A stretch of DNA of 64,000 nucleotides, from positions 4,504,217-4,568,216 of the forward strand of contig OX639992.1 of the NCBI GenBank assembly GCA_951828515.1, in the 5' to 3' direction. The DNA is from an uncultured Poribacteria bacterium (GTDB lineage: Bacteria; Poribacteria; WGA-4E; WGA-3G). A model generated the notes under the pieces. That model was not told the origin of the DNA and ran no database searches. It worked only from the letters and a program-made list of their open reading frames with translations. Positions 1 through 8,348 of the stretch are shown one piece after another. Each line of letters begins with the position of its first letter. The first letter of the stretch is position 1. The position numbers and the translations under genes are program-made.

Positions 1-1213
1 GCGCAATCTGCTCTGCTATTGACCCGCGCGGTAGAGCCGCTTGCCAGATCAGCAACCCCGTATTTTCCCAGTCTATTTCTGTAACGCGATCTACGGAGAC
101 CACATCAACCCGATACTGGAGTCGAGGGTCTATCGGGATAGCAAGTGCCCGACGAAACGCTTCACCATTTTTTACATCATCACTGACGACAACGGCTCTT
201 CGCACCAGTGGTTCTGAAAACACAAAGAAAAACCGATTGTCTAAAGGATTCGCATCACCCGGCAATCCAACCGAACCCCAGCCTGAGCGTACTTTAGTAT
301 CAATCGGGATACGGTGTCCCCGCAAAGATGCACCCTGTCTGTCAATATCCACTTCAACGACAGATCGAACATTGTTGACCTCAAACTCAATCGGAATTTC
401 TTGGCGCGTTGTGCTACTGCTACCCTTCGACCGAACCATCACATCAAGGACAAGTTCCGCATCGTTACCGCGTTCCCATCGTTGTACGTTTTCTACCCTT
501 ACCGACAAATTGCTTGAAGGTAAATCTGCGTATGCAAGCAAGAAATGATGTATACCCTCTAACTGCGCAAATTCCTCGCGTATCGCTTGCCAGCGTCCGC
601 TTTCAACATCCCAATCGTTCTCGCTCAAGTCAGAGCATATCCACACGTCAACTCGACCCGACTTATTCGCTTTGAGATACGCCAAGGCGGACTCAAGCAT
701 CCCCGGAATATTCGCACTGGTGGCACTGGATCCGGTTGTAGGTAGCCCCAATAGTGCCTTCGGTGAATCTACTTCTTGTAGTTGACCATTCGCACTATCA
801 ATCAGAACCAAGTGTGTCCCGTAATCACCTTGTTCCAGCAATTCCGAAAGCCGTTGTAGTGCCGCAGATCTCTTTGACTGACCCGCTTGTAAATCTTGTA
901 CTTCCATGCTGGCAGAACGGTCGAGAAGTATCAGCGTGGCATCCGGTTTACTCATTCCGATGCTACCCAACCAGCCACCGGACAACGGACGACTGATGAC
1001 GAAGATCAGAGCCGCGACTGCCAAGACACGCATCAACAGGATGAGGAAATGTCGAAGACGCGCCATGCCTTTACTCATACGCTTCGCACTCATGAGAAAC
1101 ATCATCGCCGCCCAAGGGATAGTGCGGTGCCGATACTGGTTGATGAGGTGGATCAGGATCGGTAACCCGATCAAAGGAAGGGCGATAAGTGCCAACGGCT
1201 GTAGAAAACCCAT
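1..1213 (-). CDS. BatA-like membrane protein with VWA domain (C-terminus cut by window edge)
   Basis: This reading frame opens with ATG at 1213 and runs off the left edge without a stop, giving about 404 residues. The N-terminus has two hydrophobic helices (about residues 5-24 and 56-76) separated by a basic segment, the arrangement of the BatA N-terminal double-transmembrane domain. A von Willebrand factor A-like segment follows, with a MIDAS-type DxSxS motif (D98, S100, S102) in LLDRSASM. In the Bat/MoxR family such proteins are membrane-anchored and work with a MoxR AAA+ ATPase and a DUF58 protein, both encoded just upstream on the same strand. A 220-bp repeat-containing gap separates it from the DUF58 gene, so co-transcription is likely but not certain. 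The ribosome-binding site is weak. The exact role is unknown; the family is linked to protein complex assembly or cell-envelope stress. Confidence in the family is high. Confidence 0.85.
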   Translation of the reverse strand, partial: MGFLQPLALIALPLIGLPILIHLINQYRHRTIPWAAMMFLMSAKRMSKGMARLRHFLILLMRVLAVAALIFVISRPLSGGWLGSIGMSKPDATLILLDRSASMEVQDLQAGQSKRSAALQRLSELLEQGDYGTHLVLIDSANGQLQEVDSPKALLGLPTTGSSATSANIPGMLESALAYLKANKSGRVDVWICSDLSENDWDVESGRWQAIREEFAQLEGIHHFLLAYADLPSSNLSVRVENVQRWERGNDAELVLDVMVRSKGSSSTTRQEIPIEFEVNNVRSVVEVDIDRQGASLRGHRIPIDTKVRSGWGSVGLPGDANPLDNRFFFVFSEPLVRRAVVVSDDVKNGEAFRRALAIPIDPRLQYRVDVVSVDRVTEIDWENTGLLIWQAALPRGSIAEQIA

Positions 1214-1280
1214 ATTTTTATACTCGTTACCGGTTCGCCTGCTGCGCAGGCTTTCAGTTATCAGAAGATTGGCAGTCGGT

Positions 1281-1425
1281 AATCAGGTGTTTTTGCTTGG
1301 GTGTTTCCGCAGTTTTTCTGCGAAAAACCTTTCAGCGGTCAGTAAGGAAAGAGGGCGTTCTGTAACGCTTGCGTCTTCGCTGACTGCCGACTGCCGACAG
1401 CCATTCTTGCTGACTGCCGACTGCT
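1281..1425. repeat. Interspersed repeat, copy 1 (about 125 bp core)
   Basis: This intergenic segment is almost identical over its first roughly 125 bp to 5644-5790, in the same orientation. It includes small inverted pairs (CGCAG..CTGCG and ACGCTTGCGT) and ends in a degenerate tract of GACTGCCGACTGC-like words. Shorter relatives of its left part (GTTTTTGCTTGGGTGTTTCC) lie at 11337-11360 and 57548-57590. It lies between the DUF58 gene and the BatA-like gene. Function is unknown. Confidence 0.8.
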
Positions 1426-1433
1426 GAAAACTA

Positions 1434-2336
1434 TTAAAAATGCCGCTTCGGTGTACGTCCCAATAGGAATCGCGCTAACACATCGTCGTAGTTCTCATTG
1501 ATGCGGATACGGTGGTAATCAACTTCAGTATCCTGAACGACTGTGTTCATACTTTCGAGATACATTTCGAGCGCACGCTGGTATTGAGCCCCAATGACAG
1601 TCGGATCCGCCAATATAGGTTCGCCTCCCTCCATGTCAACGAAACGCATTGGACGATCGAATTCCAATTCCAACTCGCTCTGCTCCAATAGATGAAACAC
1701 GGCGACGTCGTGCTTACGGAATCGCAGATGCTCAAGACAGTTTCGCACAACTTCTGGTTCGATGAACAGATCGGAAAGAACGACGATAAGTGCTCTTTGC
1801 GGGACGCGTTCAGCGGTTTCATGGAGAACGTTCGCTAATCCCGTCTCACCAGATGCCTCCATCGTACCCAATTCATCGAGGACCGCGCTAAGATGCTTCG
1901 CACTCCGTTTCGGCGGGATCTCTTTGTGGAACCCTGTGCCGGCACAATAGAGTCCAACAGCATCACCTTGCTGTGCCGCAATATAGGCTAAAGTCCCAGC
2001 GATACGACGGGCATAATCCAATTTACGCATGCCGTTGTATGTGAAGTTCATGGAACCGCTGGTATCAACGATTAAACACATCCGTAAATTGGTATCTGCC
2101 TCAAACTCTTTGATATAGTAGCGATCATTCCGGGCATAAGCCCGCCAATCAAGTCTCCGCGGGTCATCACCCGGTACATACTTACGGTACTCCGCAAACT
2201 CAAGACTCGAACCCCGAATCGGACTCCGATGTTTGCCCGATACGCTTCCAATCATAGGCAACCGAGCATGCAATTGAAGTGTCGAAAGCCGTTCCAGAAC
2301 CTGCTGATCAAGGTAATCTCGTTTGGGTTGCAACAT
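1434..2336 (-). CDS. DUF58 domain protein (VWA-like, MoxR-associated)
   Basis: This is a 300-residue soluble protein with no signal peptide. It carries the DUF58 signature GDDPRRLDW (residues 56-64), followed by a VWA-like fold with the metal-site motif DTSGSM (D91, S93, S95). DUF58 proteins are standard partners of MoxR AAA+ ATPases and Bat-type VWA membrane proteins; the cluster is thought to act in chaperone-like assembly or maturation of envelope or metal-binding proteins. Its ATG lies 3 nt after the stop of the MoxR gene, so the two are almost certainly co-transcribed and translationally coupled. Length and motifs are normal. Family confidence is high; the substrate is unknown. Confidence 0.92.
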   Translation of the reverse strand: MLQPKRDYLDQQVLERLSTLQLHARLPMIGSVSGKHRSPIRGSSLEFAEYRKYVPGDDPRRLDWRAYARNDRYYIKEFEADTNLRMCLIVDTSGSMNFTYNGMRKLDYARRIAGTLAYIAAQQGDAVGLYCAGTGFHKEIPPKRSAKHLSAVLDELGTMEASGETGLANVLHETAERVPQRALIVVLSDLFIEPEVVRNCLEHLRFRKHDVAVFHLLEQSELELEFDRPMRFVDMEGGEPILADPTVIGAQYQRALEMYLESMNTVVQDTEVDYHRIRINENYDDVLARFLLGRTPKRHF

Positions 2337-2339
2337 ACC

Positions 2340-3392
2340 TTAGTTTCCTTCAGACAACTCCTCAACAAGTCGGTTGACGATGTCTTTACTGGTGATATTC
2401 TCAGATTCGGCAGCGAAGGAGGTGATAACACGATGTGCCAGCACTGGATTCGCCACCGCAACAACATCTTCAAGGCGTGCCATGTAGCTGCCACTGAGTG
2501 CCGCACGGGCTTTCGCACCGAGAATTAAATACTGAACCGCCCGCGGACCCGCACCCCAGGCAACCAAGGGCTTCAACCAGTCAGGTGACGCATCGCCTTT
2601 TGGACGTGTACTTCGGGCGAGATCCACAGCGAATTCGTAGATATGCTCGGCGACCGGAACGCGACGCACAAGGTCTTGAAATGATCGTACCCGCTCACCA
2701 GTCAGAACATGCTCCAGCGTTGGGAGAGACGCACCAGTCGTTGTGCGGGCAATCTCGATTTCTTCAAACCGCGCCGGGTAGTCCACCTCGATTCTAAACA
2801 TGAATCGGTCTAATTGCGCTTCCGGTAACGGATAGGTGCCTTCCTGCTCGATTGGGTTTTGTGTCGCTAAGACAAAGAAAGGGGGATCCAGAGAGTATGT
2901 TCTGCCGATAACAGTGATTTTGTATTCCTGCATCGCCTCAAGCATGGCGGCTTGGGTCTTTGAAGGGGCGCGGTTAATCTCATCCGCTAAAATAAGATTC
3001 GCAAAGAGGGGTCCCTTTGCGAACTCGAACTCCCGTCTGCCGCCTGGGACCTCCTGAAGGATGTCGGTGCCAGTAATGTCCATCGGCATAAGGTCAGGCG
3101 TGAACTGGATTCGACTAAACTGCAACGCCATCGTTTCAGCAAATCGACTGACCAGCAGCGTTTTCGCCAAACCCGGAACACCCATCAATAGCGCGTGACC
3201 TTGAGAAAACAGACATATCGACAAGTGTTCGATGACCTGCTCCTGACCGATGATGATCCGCGCAAGCGATGCTTTTAACTGGTCGTAAACGTTTCGGAGT
3301 TCGTCAATTGCAACAACGTCGTCGGCATGCATTTCGTCATTTATTGGGGTCGCCATAATATTCCTTTTATATTGGTTATCAGTTTTAACCAT
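2340..3392 (-). CDS. MoxR-family AAA+ ATPase
   Basis: From the start at 3392 the protein has 350 residues with Walker A GVPGLAKT (71-78), Walker B LILADE (133-138) and the typical TQNPIEQEGTYPLPEAQLDRF sensor region shortly after, so this is a MoxR AAA+ ATPase. It is cytosolic and probably remodels or loads client proteins together with the downstream DUF58 and VWA proteins. Two starts each have a Shine-Dalgarno: ATG at 3392 is preceded by GGAGG seven bases upstream, and ATG at 3356 (338 residues) by AAAGGA. I chose the former for its stronger site; the latter matches the usual family length better. A still earlier in-frame ATG at 3443 has no good site. First gene of the MoxR-DUF58-BatA unit. 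Confidence 0.93.
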   Translation of the reverse strand: MVKTDNQYKRNIMATPINDEMHADDVVAIDELRNVYDQLKASLARIIIGQEQVIEHLSICLFSQGHALLMGVPGLAKTLLVSRFAETMALQFSRIQFTPDLMPMDITGTDILQEVPGGRREFEFAKGPLFANLILADEINRAPSKTQAAMLEAMQEYKITVIGRTYSLDPPFFVLATQNPIEQEGTYPLPEAQLDRFMFRIEVDYPARFEEIEIARTTTGASLPTLEHVLTGERVRSFQDLVRRVPVAEHIYEFAVDLARSTRPKGDASPDWLKPLVAWGAGPRAVQYLILGAKARAALSGSYMARLEDVVAVANPVLAHRVITSFAAESENITSKDIVNRLVEELSEGN

Positions 3393-3504
3393 CAACTCGC
3401 CTCCGTTATAAATGTTAAAGCACGAGTTGATGGTTAAAGTCATCAGTCCTCGGTTAAGAGGTTTTCGCTTAACTAAGGGAAACCTCCAAGCAAAACACCC
3501 GCTT

Positions 3505-3620
3505 TATAGTAAAGCCTGAAAATACTTAGACACTTTAGAAACACAAAAACCCACTCGCTGGCGAGGTTTCCTAACCTCGCCACATTAGAAAGTGTAAACT
3601 TAATTGTGGACTTTACTATA
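3505..3620. repeat. MITE-like element, copy A (TATAGTAAAG termini)
   Basis: A 116-bp element bounded by TATAGTAAAGCC on the left and GGACTTTACTATA on the right, which are near-perfect inverted termini. The centre holds a hairpin, GGCGAGGTTTCCTAACCTCGCC. Copies with the same order of parts lie at 40757, 47661, 52822 and 56839, and a left-end fragment at 18436. It encodes no protein. It resembles a non-autonomous mobile element or REP/MITE family. Confidence 0.85.
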
Positions 3621-4153
3621 ACTGATGACCGATAACTGAAAGGATTGCGTAGCAACCCGTGCTGAAAACCATTTCTCTAAACGTAGTGTATGATTTCATT
3701 TCAATTATTAGTGACGCATCTTTAGGGTGGAAATGGTGCATTATTTTAGAAAAATCAAAAAACTCCCTATATGCAAACACAGAGACACAAGGAACCCTTT
3801 ACTACGGTTTGAACTTGTTTAAGTCGAACTCACTTTAACTATTAGTGACACACTTTTAGAGTGGAAAGGTTGCAGAATCTCAGAAAGACACTAAAGCCTC
3901 TGAGTTTTAAGGTAAAAAAACCGAATATAAGTATCCGACCATCGGTTTCTTTTAAATAGCGTGAGTTCGACCTAAATGTTGGAGAAATTCGACACAATAT
4001 ATCACTACTATCGCTGCGATTATAGACATATTGCTCCCCTGGAGCAAACATAGGGTTTTGGCGGTTGCGTTGGAGGACTGAACACTTAAACTGAATTCAC
4101 GCCGATCGCGTTTACATAGCACACCTGTCCAGTAAATCAACGTAGTGGTTTTG
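3621..4153. other. Gene-free stretch with a diverged direct-repeat pair
   Basis: No convincing gene is seen here. Two similar segments of about 36 bp, beginning ATTAGTGACGCATC (about 3707) and ATTAGTGACACACT (about 3842), form an imperfect direct repeat, each followed by TTTAG.GTGGAAA.G.TGCA. The region is AT-rich compared with the flanking genes. The short reading frames in it lack ribosome-binding sites and family resemblance. Confidence 0.5.
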
Positions 4154-5614
4154 CTAATGCGAGGCGACACGCGGTATCATCTGAGGGTGGGCATAGACGG
4201 CTGCGTCGAAACTTTTCTGCATTAGTTCCCATTTGATGGCTTGATAATCGGCGTGATCCGAAAGATCGTTGTGTTCCCAAGGATCGTTGTCGAGGTCGTA
4301 AAGTTCGCAAACTCCCTTTTGGTGGTAGGTTACAAGCTTCCAGCGTCGGTCCCGATACATCGTGGCGTGTGTCTGATCGGGCATTGAGATTGCATCGAAA
4401 AATTCGCAACGAACCGCCTCTCGATGCTCGTTGTCAGGAACATCACCGCGCAATAGTGGGGCAAGAGATTTGCCTTGTACGTAGTAGGGAACCTCCACAC
4501 CCGACGCATCATATAGCGTGGGAACGATATCGAGCAGTTCAACGAGCGCGTCGCTTTGAACATCCTGTAAGAAATGTCCGGGCCACGAAATCATGAGCGG
4601 CACCCGCACCGATCCTTCGTAAAAACGGCACCCTTTGTATACCAACCCGTGGTCGCCAAGTGCCTCTCCATGGTCAGAAGTGAAGATAACAATCGTATCT
4701 TCACGAAGTCCCTCGGCATCAAGGTAGTCGAGTATACGTCCGAACTCATGGTCGAGTTGTTCTATCATGGCGTAATAAGACGCTTGCATCCGTTTGTCGT
4801 CCCATTCCGAAGGCGGTTTCGCCTGAGATTGGAAATCGATACCCGCATCTGTCAATTGCGACTGAAAGGCGATATCACTCTCCTGAAAATATGGACCGGG
4901 CAGTGTTTCCGGGTCGTAGCGTCGATAATACTCCCACGGCGCGTCAAACGGTGGATGTGGGTCAAATGGATTGATACTAAGCATCCACGGTTGATTTTCT
5001 CGACGATTTTTCTCGGCAAATTCGATTGTTTTTTCGGTGCACCAATAGGTCTGATGGAGGTGTGGTGGAACATTATCGCGATCGGGAGTCGGTTCATGCA
5101 CACGTCCGCTCCTGTTCGGATACCTTTGAGAAATTGCCTTCTCCGCGATCAACGCCTCAGGATTGACACCTTGTGCGCGTTGCCAATCCGCGTATTCGTG
5201 TCCGAGGGCGTTCGGTTTCCCATGGTCATGGCTGTACTGGAAGTAGCGGTATCCATCATCCACGCGCTGTTCTTGTGCCTCAAAAGCACTCGCGAGATGG
5301 AGTTTACCGATTAATCCACAATCGTAGCCATCTTGTGTGAGGGCATGCGTTATCAGGCGATCTTCATAATATTCCGGGAAAACTGGGTTGCCGTTGCCAG
5401 TGACGCTCACAGCTGAAGGGTACATACCGGTCATAAAACTCGCACGAGAAGGGGTGCAGATCGGAGATTGGCAATAGGCGTGGGTGAATGTGACTGACTG
5501 ACTGACAAATTCATCGAGTCTCGGCGTGTTGATGTGTGAATTTCCCAACGCTCCGATAGTGTCGAAACGTTGCTGGTCTGTGCAGTACCATAAAATATTT
5601 GGACGTTTTTCCAT
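4154..5614 (-). CDS. Type I sulfatase (arylsulfatase family), apparently cytosolic
   Basis: A 486-residue sulfatase of the alkaline-phosphatase superfamily. The formylglycine signature is C53-T-P-S-R57, so Cys53 is the predicted residue oxidised by a formylglycine-generating enzyme. Metal-site segments are YCTDQQR (Asp13 region) and SDHGEALGDHG in the C-terminal half. The start at 5614 is preceded by AAAGGAG six bases upstream; a longer version starting at 5644 lacks such a site. There is no signal peptide, unusual for enzymes that attack polymer sulfate esters outside the cell. Substrates could therefore be small imported sulfate esters such as sugar sulfates or choline sulfate. It is followed by a repeat and a PhyH gene on the same strand. 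The substrate cannot be read from the sequence. Confidence 0.93.
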   Translation of the reverse strand: MEKRPNILWYCTDQQRFDTIGALGNSHINTPRLDEFVSQSVTFTHAYCQSPICTPSRASFMTGMYPSAVSVTGNGNPVFPEYYEDRLITHALTQDGYDCGLIGKLHLASAFEAQEQRVDDGYRYFQYSHDHGKPNALGHEYADWQRAQGVNPEALIAEKAISQRYPNRSGRVHEPTPDRDNVPPHLHQTYWCTEKTIEFAEKNRRENQPWMLSINPFDPHPPFDAPWEYYRRYDPETLPGPYFQESDIAFQSQLTDAGIDFQSQAKPPSEWDDKRMQASYYAMIEQLDHEFGRILDYLDAEGLREDTIVIFTSDHGEALGDHGLVYKGCRFYEGSVRVPLMISWPGHFLQDVQSDALVELLDIVPTLYDASGVEVPYYVQGKSLAPLLRGDVPDNEHREAVRCEFFDAISMPDQTHATMYRDRRWKLVTYHQKGVCELYDLDNDPWEHNDLSDHADYQAIKWELMQKSFDAAVYAHPQMIPRVASH

Positions 5615-5643
5615 GTTTGCTCCTTTTTTAGTAGCAGTCAGCA

Positions 5644-5790
5644 ATCAGGTGTTTTTGCTTGGGTGTTTCCGCAGTTTTTCTGCGAAAAATCTTTCAGCGG
5701 TCAGTAAGGAAAGAGGGCGTTCTGTAACGCTTGCGTCTTCGCTGACTGCCGACTGCCATTCTTGCCGACTGCTGACTGCCATTCTTGCTG
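5644..5790. repeat. Interspersed repeat, copy 2
   Basis: Direct-orientation near-duplicate of 1281-1425, covering the whole gap between the sulfatase and PhyH genes. The tail again consists of words related to GACTGCCGACTGC and GCCATTCTTGC in a slightly different order, so the tail has rearranged between copies while the core of about 125 bp has stayed nearly identical. Confidence 0.8.
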
Positions 5791-5794
5791 ATGG

Positions 5795-7003
5795 CTATCC
5801 TACTATTTCGCTCAGTGTTTCGTCGGTCGTGACGACATGTTTGCCACCTGAACCCTCGATTTTGGTTATCATCAAGGCTTTAAGTTCTTTCAGCTCTAAG
5901 GGAGTTAATTCTTCAACGAGAGGGCTCTCAATAAAGTTCCGATAGGCACGACTGGTGTCCGTTTTGGGCATGATGTACATCGGAATAACGGCTTGCAACA
6001 TTGCGGCGCGTTTACGCGCTGTCCGGTTCACCCCTGCGCGGTGCCAAATTCTGGAGTCGTAGAGGATATAACTCCCGCCCGGTGCCTCGACGACATCCGC
6101 CTCTGGTCCATTGTAGGGCAACCCATGGGCAGCCCGATAGCCGGGGTGTCGATAGAGATGTCCAGGTCCCCATTCGTCCGGTGGACCCTCACCGAGCGTA
6201 TGCGATCCAAGTTTGAAACAGGTTGCACCGTTCTCTTTACGGAATTCGGAAACACACAAATTGCGCTGAACACCCATAACCAATTCCGGGAAATTATGGG
6301 GTGGTATCTCTGGACCAGTGCCACGCGTCGCGAAAATCCCCCAGTGATAAGGGAAATCGGAATGCCACCCTTGCACATCCCGCTCGCCATCGTCTGGTGT
6401 GAGTATCGCTAAACCCGGTGAATGACCAAGCCGAATTTCACTCGTCCGCATATATTGGCGCATTACCCACAAGGACACCGGCTCTGTTGCCGCTTGTGCG
6501 ACAGCAGCACCCTTAACCAGTGCGCCTGTGCTTCGATCATAGGTTTCGTGGTCCCATCGACCGGTACAACTAATCCGTTCTAACTCTTCAACAACGTCGG
6601 GTGCTATGATGGACGGGAGACAGACCCAGCCGTTCTCTTGGAGCGTTTTTAGATACGCTGATGGCAGATGCGCGGGTCCATGCCCAGGAGAAAAGACCGC
6701 GCCTTCATCGACTGCCACAGTACCGTCACTGGCAAGTCGCCCACCCTTATAACGAAGATAACAACTTTTCCCAGAATCTGCAGATTCCGCCTCAAGTATG
6801 AGATCGGTGACCACATGACGATACGCAGTACCACCTTCAACCGACTCCCATATCGCTTTGTCATCTACATAATCAAAGACTACGAGTCCATCGTCAGAGA
6901 CACCAAGAAACTCACCGTTCGGAGCGCGCAACAACGTCCAATGTGCTGACGGGGGTTCCACACGAACGACGCGTTCCTGAAAAAGCTCATTCTCGTATGA
7001 CAT
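5795..7003 (-). CDS. Phytanoyl-CoA dioxygenase (PhyH) family protein
   Basis: A 402-residue Fe(II)/2-oxoglutarate-dependent oxygenase candidate. The segment WHSDFPYH supplies the His-x-Asp pair of the iron site, and SRIWHRAGVNRTARKR near the C-terminus supplies the distal His and the 2-oxoglutarate-binding Arg. The N-terminal 120 residues (a fascin-like or beta-rich region with GEFLGVSDDGLVVFDYVDD) precede the oxygenase core, which starts near LQENGWVCLPSIIA. The start at 7003 has AAGGAG eight bases upstream; an upstream in-frame GTG at 7054 lacks one. The family hydroxylates small molecules, lipids or osmolytes; the substrate is unknown. PhyH proteins are notably expanded in Poribacteria-like genomes, and a second one lies at 47820. 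Confidence 0.88.
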   Translation of the reverse strand: MSYENELFQERVVRVEPPSAHWTLLRAPNGEFLGVSDDGLVVFDYVDDKAIWESVEGGTAYRHVVTDLILEAESADSGKSCYLRYKGGRLASDGTVAVDEGAVFSPGHGPAHLPSAYLKTLQENGWVCLPSIIAPDVVEELERISCTGRWDHETYDRSTGALVKGAAVAQAATEPVSLWVMRQYMRTSEIRLGHSPGLAILTPDDGERDVQGWHSDFPYHWGIFATRGTGPEIPPHNFPELVMGVQRNLCVSEFRKENGATCFKLGSHTLGEGPPDEWGPGHLYRHPGYRAAHGLPYNGPEADVVEAPGGSYILYDSRIWHRAGVNRTARKRAAMLQAVIPMYIMPKTDTSRAYRNFIESPLVEELTPLELKELKALMITKIEGSGGKHVVTTDETLSEIVG

Positions 7004-7108
7004 AAATCTTGACTCCTTATCAGTTTCCAGGGTTAAAGGTTTTATCCGCCACACTGCCTTCTTGCTGATGGCGACGCAAGCCGCGTGTGGGAAACCTGCG
7101 GGACAATG

Positions 7109-8068
7109 CTACCACGCATACGCCTCTGGTGCTTCACCACCAGGGCCCGCCCAAATCTCATCAAGCCTCGCGAGGATTTCATCGTCCAATTTCAATTCCA
7201 AGACCGACAAGTTCTCCTCAAGTTGTTCGATTGTCCGTGGTCCGATAATCGGGGCTGTAACGTCTGGATTGCTGAGCACCCATGCCAAAGCAACGTTAGC
7301 AGGAGGTGCGCCTATCGAGGCACAAAGTGCTTCGTATGCTTCAAACTGTGCTCGATGCGTCGCAATCGTTTCTTTGTGCGACTCCCTACCCCTTCGTCCT
7401 GTGGTCGGGTTGTCCAGCACACCGCAGAGCAGCCCACCGCCCATCGGACTATACGGAATCACCGCCAAACCGAGTTCGCGGCAACACGGCAACACCTCAA
7501 GTTCAATTTTCCGACTGCGGAGATTATAGACGCTCTGCTCTGAGACAAGCCCAAGGAAATTACGTTGCGTAGCGATACCCTGTGCGTGGGCAATGTGCCA
7601 CCCTGCGAAGTTGCTACTGCCGACGTACGAAATTTTGCCTTCACGCACCAATTGCTCCATCCCCTGCCAAATCTCATCCCACGGTGTCCGGCGATCAATA
7701 TGGTGCATCTGGTACAGATCTATGTGATCGGTTTGTAGACGGCGTAAACTGTCTTCACAGGCTCGACGGATATGGTACGCTGATAGACGACCATCATTCG
7801 GACCTTCACCCGTCGAACCATACAATTTGGTCGCCAGAACAATCCGATCGCGCCGACTTTTATCTTCTGCTAACCAGTTCCCAACAATTGTCTCTGTTAA
7901 ACCTTCATTATAGATGTTCGCGGTATCGAAAAAGTTAATTCCTGCTTGTAGTGCTTGACTCATGACCGGCAACGAATCTTCTTCGGACGTATGTCTCCCG
8001 AAATTGACGGTGCCGAGACAGAGACGACTCACCCGTAGTCCAATTCGACCGAGATAGGTATACTCCAT
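7109..8068 (-). CDS. Aldo/keto reductase
   Basis: A 319-residue cytosolic NADPH-dependent oxidoreductase of the AKR superfamily. The catalytic tetrad is visible: Asp48 (FFDTANIYN), Tyr53, Lys81 (VLATKLYG) and His122 (LYQMHHID). The C-terminal IIGPRTIEQLEENL segment matches the cofactor-binding end of the barrel. ATG at 8068 is preceded by AAGGAG about nine bases upstream. It faces away from the M81 peptidase gene across a 280-bp gap rich in GATAACTGACAACTGA-like repeats. The substrate is unknown, probably a sugar or aldehyde given the neighbourhood. Confidence 0.93.
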   Translation of the reverse strand: MEYTYLGRIGLRVSRLCLGTVNFGRHTSEEDSLPVMSQALQAGINFFDTANIYNEGLTETIVGNWLAEDKSRRDRIVLATKLYGSTGEGPNDGRLSAYHIRRACEDSLRRLQTDHIDLYQMHHIDRRTPWDEIWQGMEQLVREGKISYVGSSNFAGWHIAHAQGIATQRNFLGLVSEQSVYNLRSRKIELEVLPCCRELGLAVIPYSPMGGGLLCGVLDNPTTGRRGRESHKETIATHRAQFEAYEALCASIGAPPANVALAWVLSNPDVTAPIIGPRTIEQLEENLSVLELKLDDEILARLDEIWAGPGGEAPEAYAW

Positions 8069-8274
8069 AGTGCGTGCTCCTTATCTGCATGGGGCTTGGT
8101 AACGTGAAATCCGATAGTCAAGGATGTTTACCAATCATTCTATCAAATCTCGGCTTTTTGATTAACAAAAATCTGGTAATTGGCTGTCGGCTATCGGTCA
8201 TCGGCAGTCAGTCGGAAATCATATTCCTTACTGACAACCGATAACTGACAACTGATAACTAACACAACTTTTGC

Positions 8275-8303
8275 TTGTCACACTACCAAAGGTATGATAT
8301 ATT
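8275..8303 (+). promoter_or_regulatory. Sigma70-type promoter for the M81 peptidase gene
   Basis: TTGTCA at 8275-8280 and TATATT at 8298-8303 are separated by 17 bp, close to the sigma70 consensus. They lie about 45 bp upstream of the ATG at 8349, which has AGAGGAAAGGGAG as ribosome-binding region. This is a sequence-only prediction. Confidence 0.5.
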
Positions 8304-8348
8304 TGTCTCAGAATTTACGGAGCATTCAAGAGGAAAGGGAGATAACCC

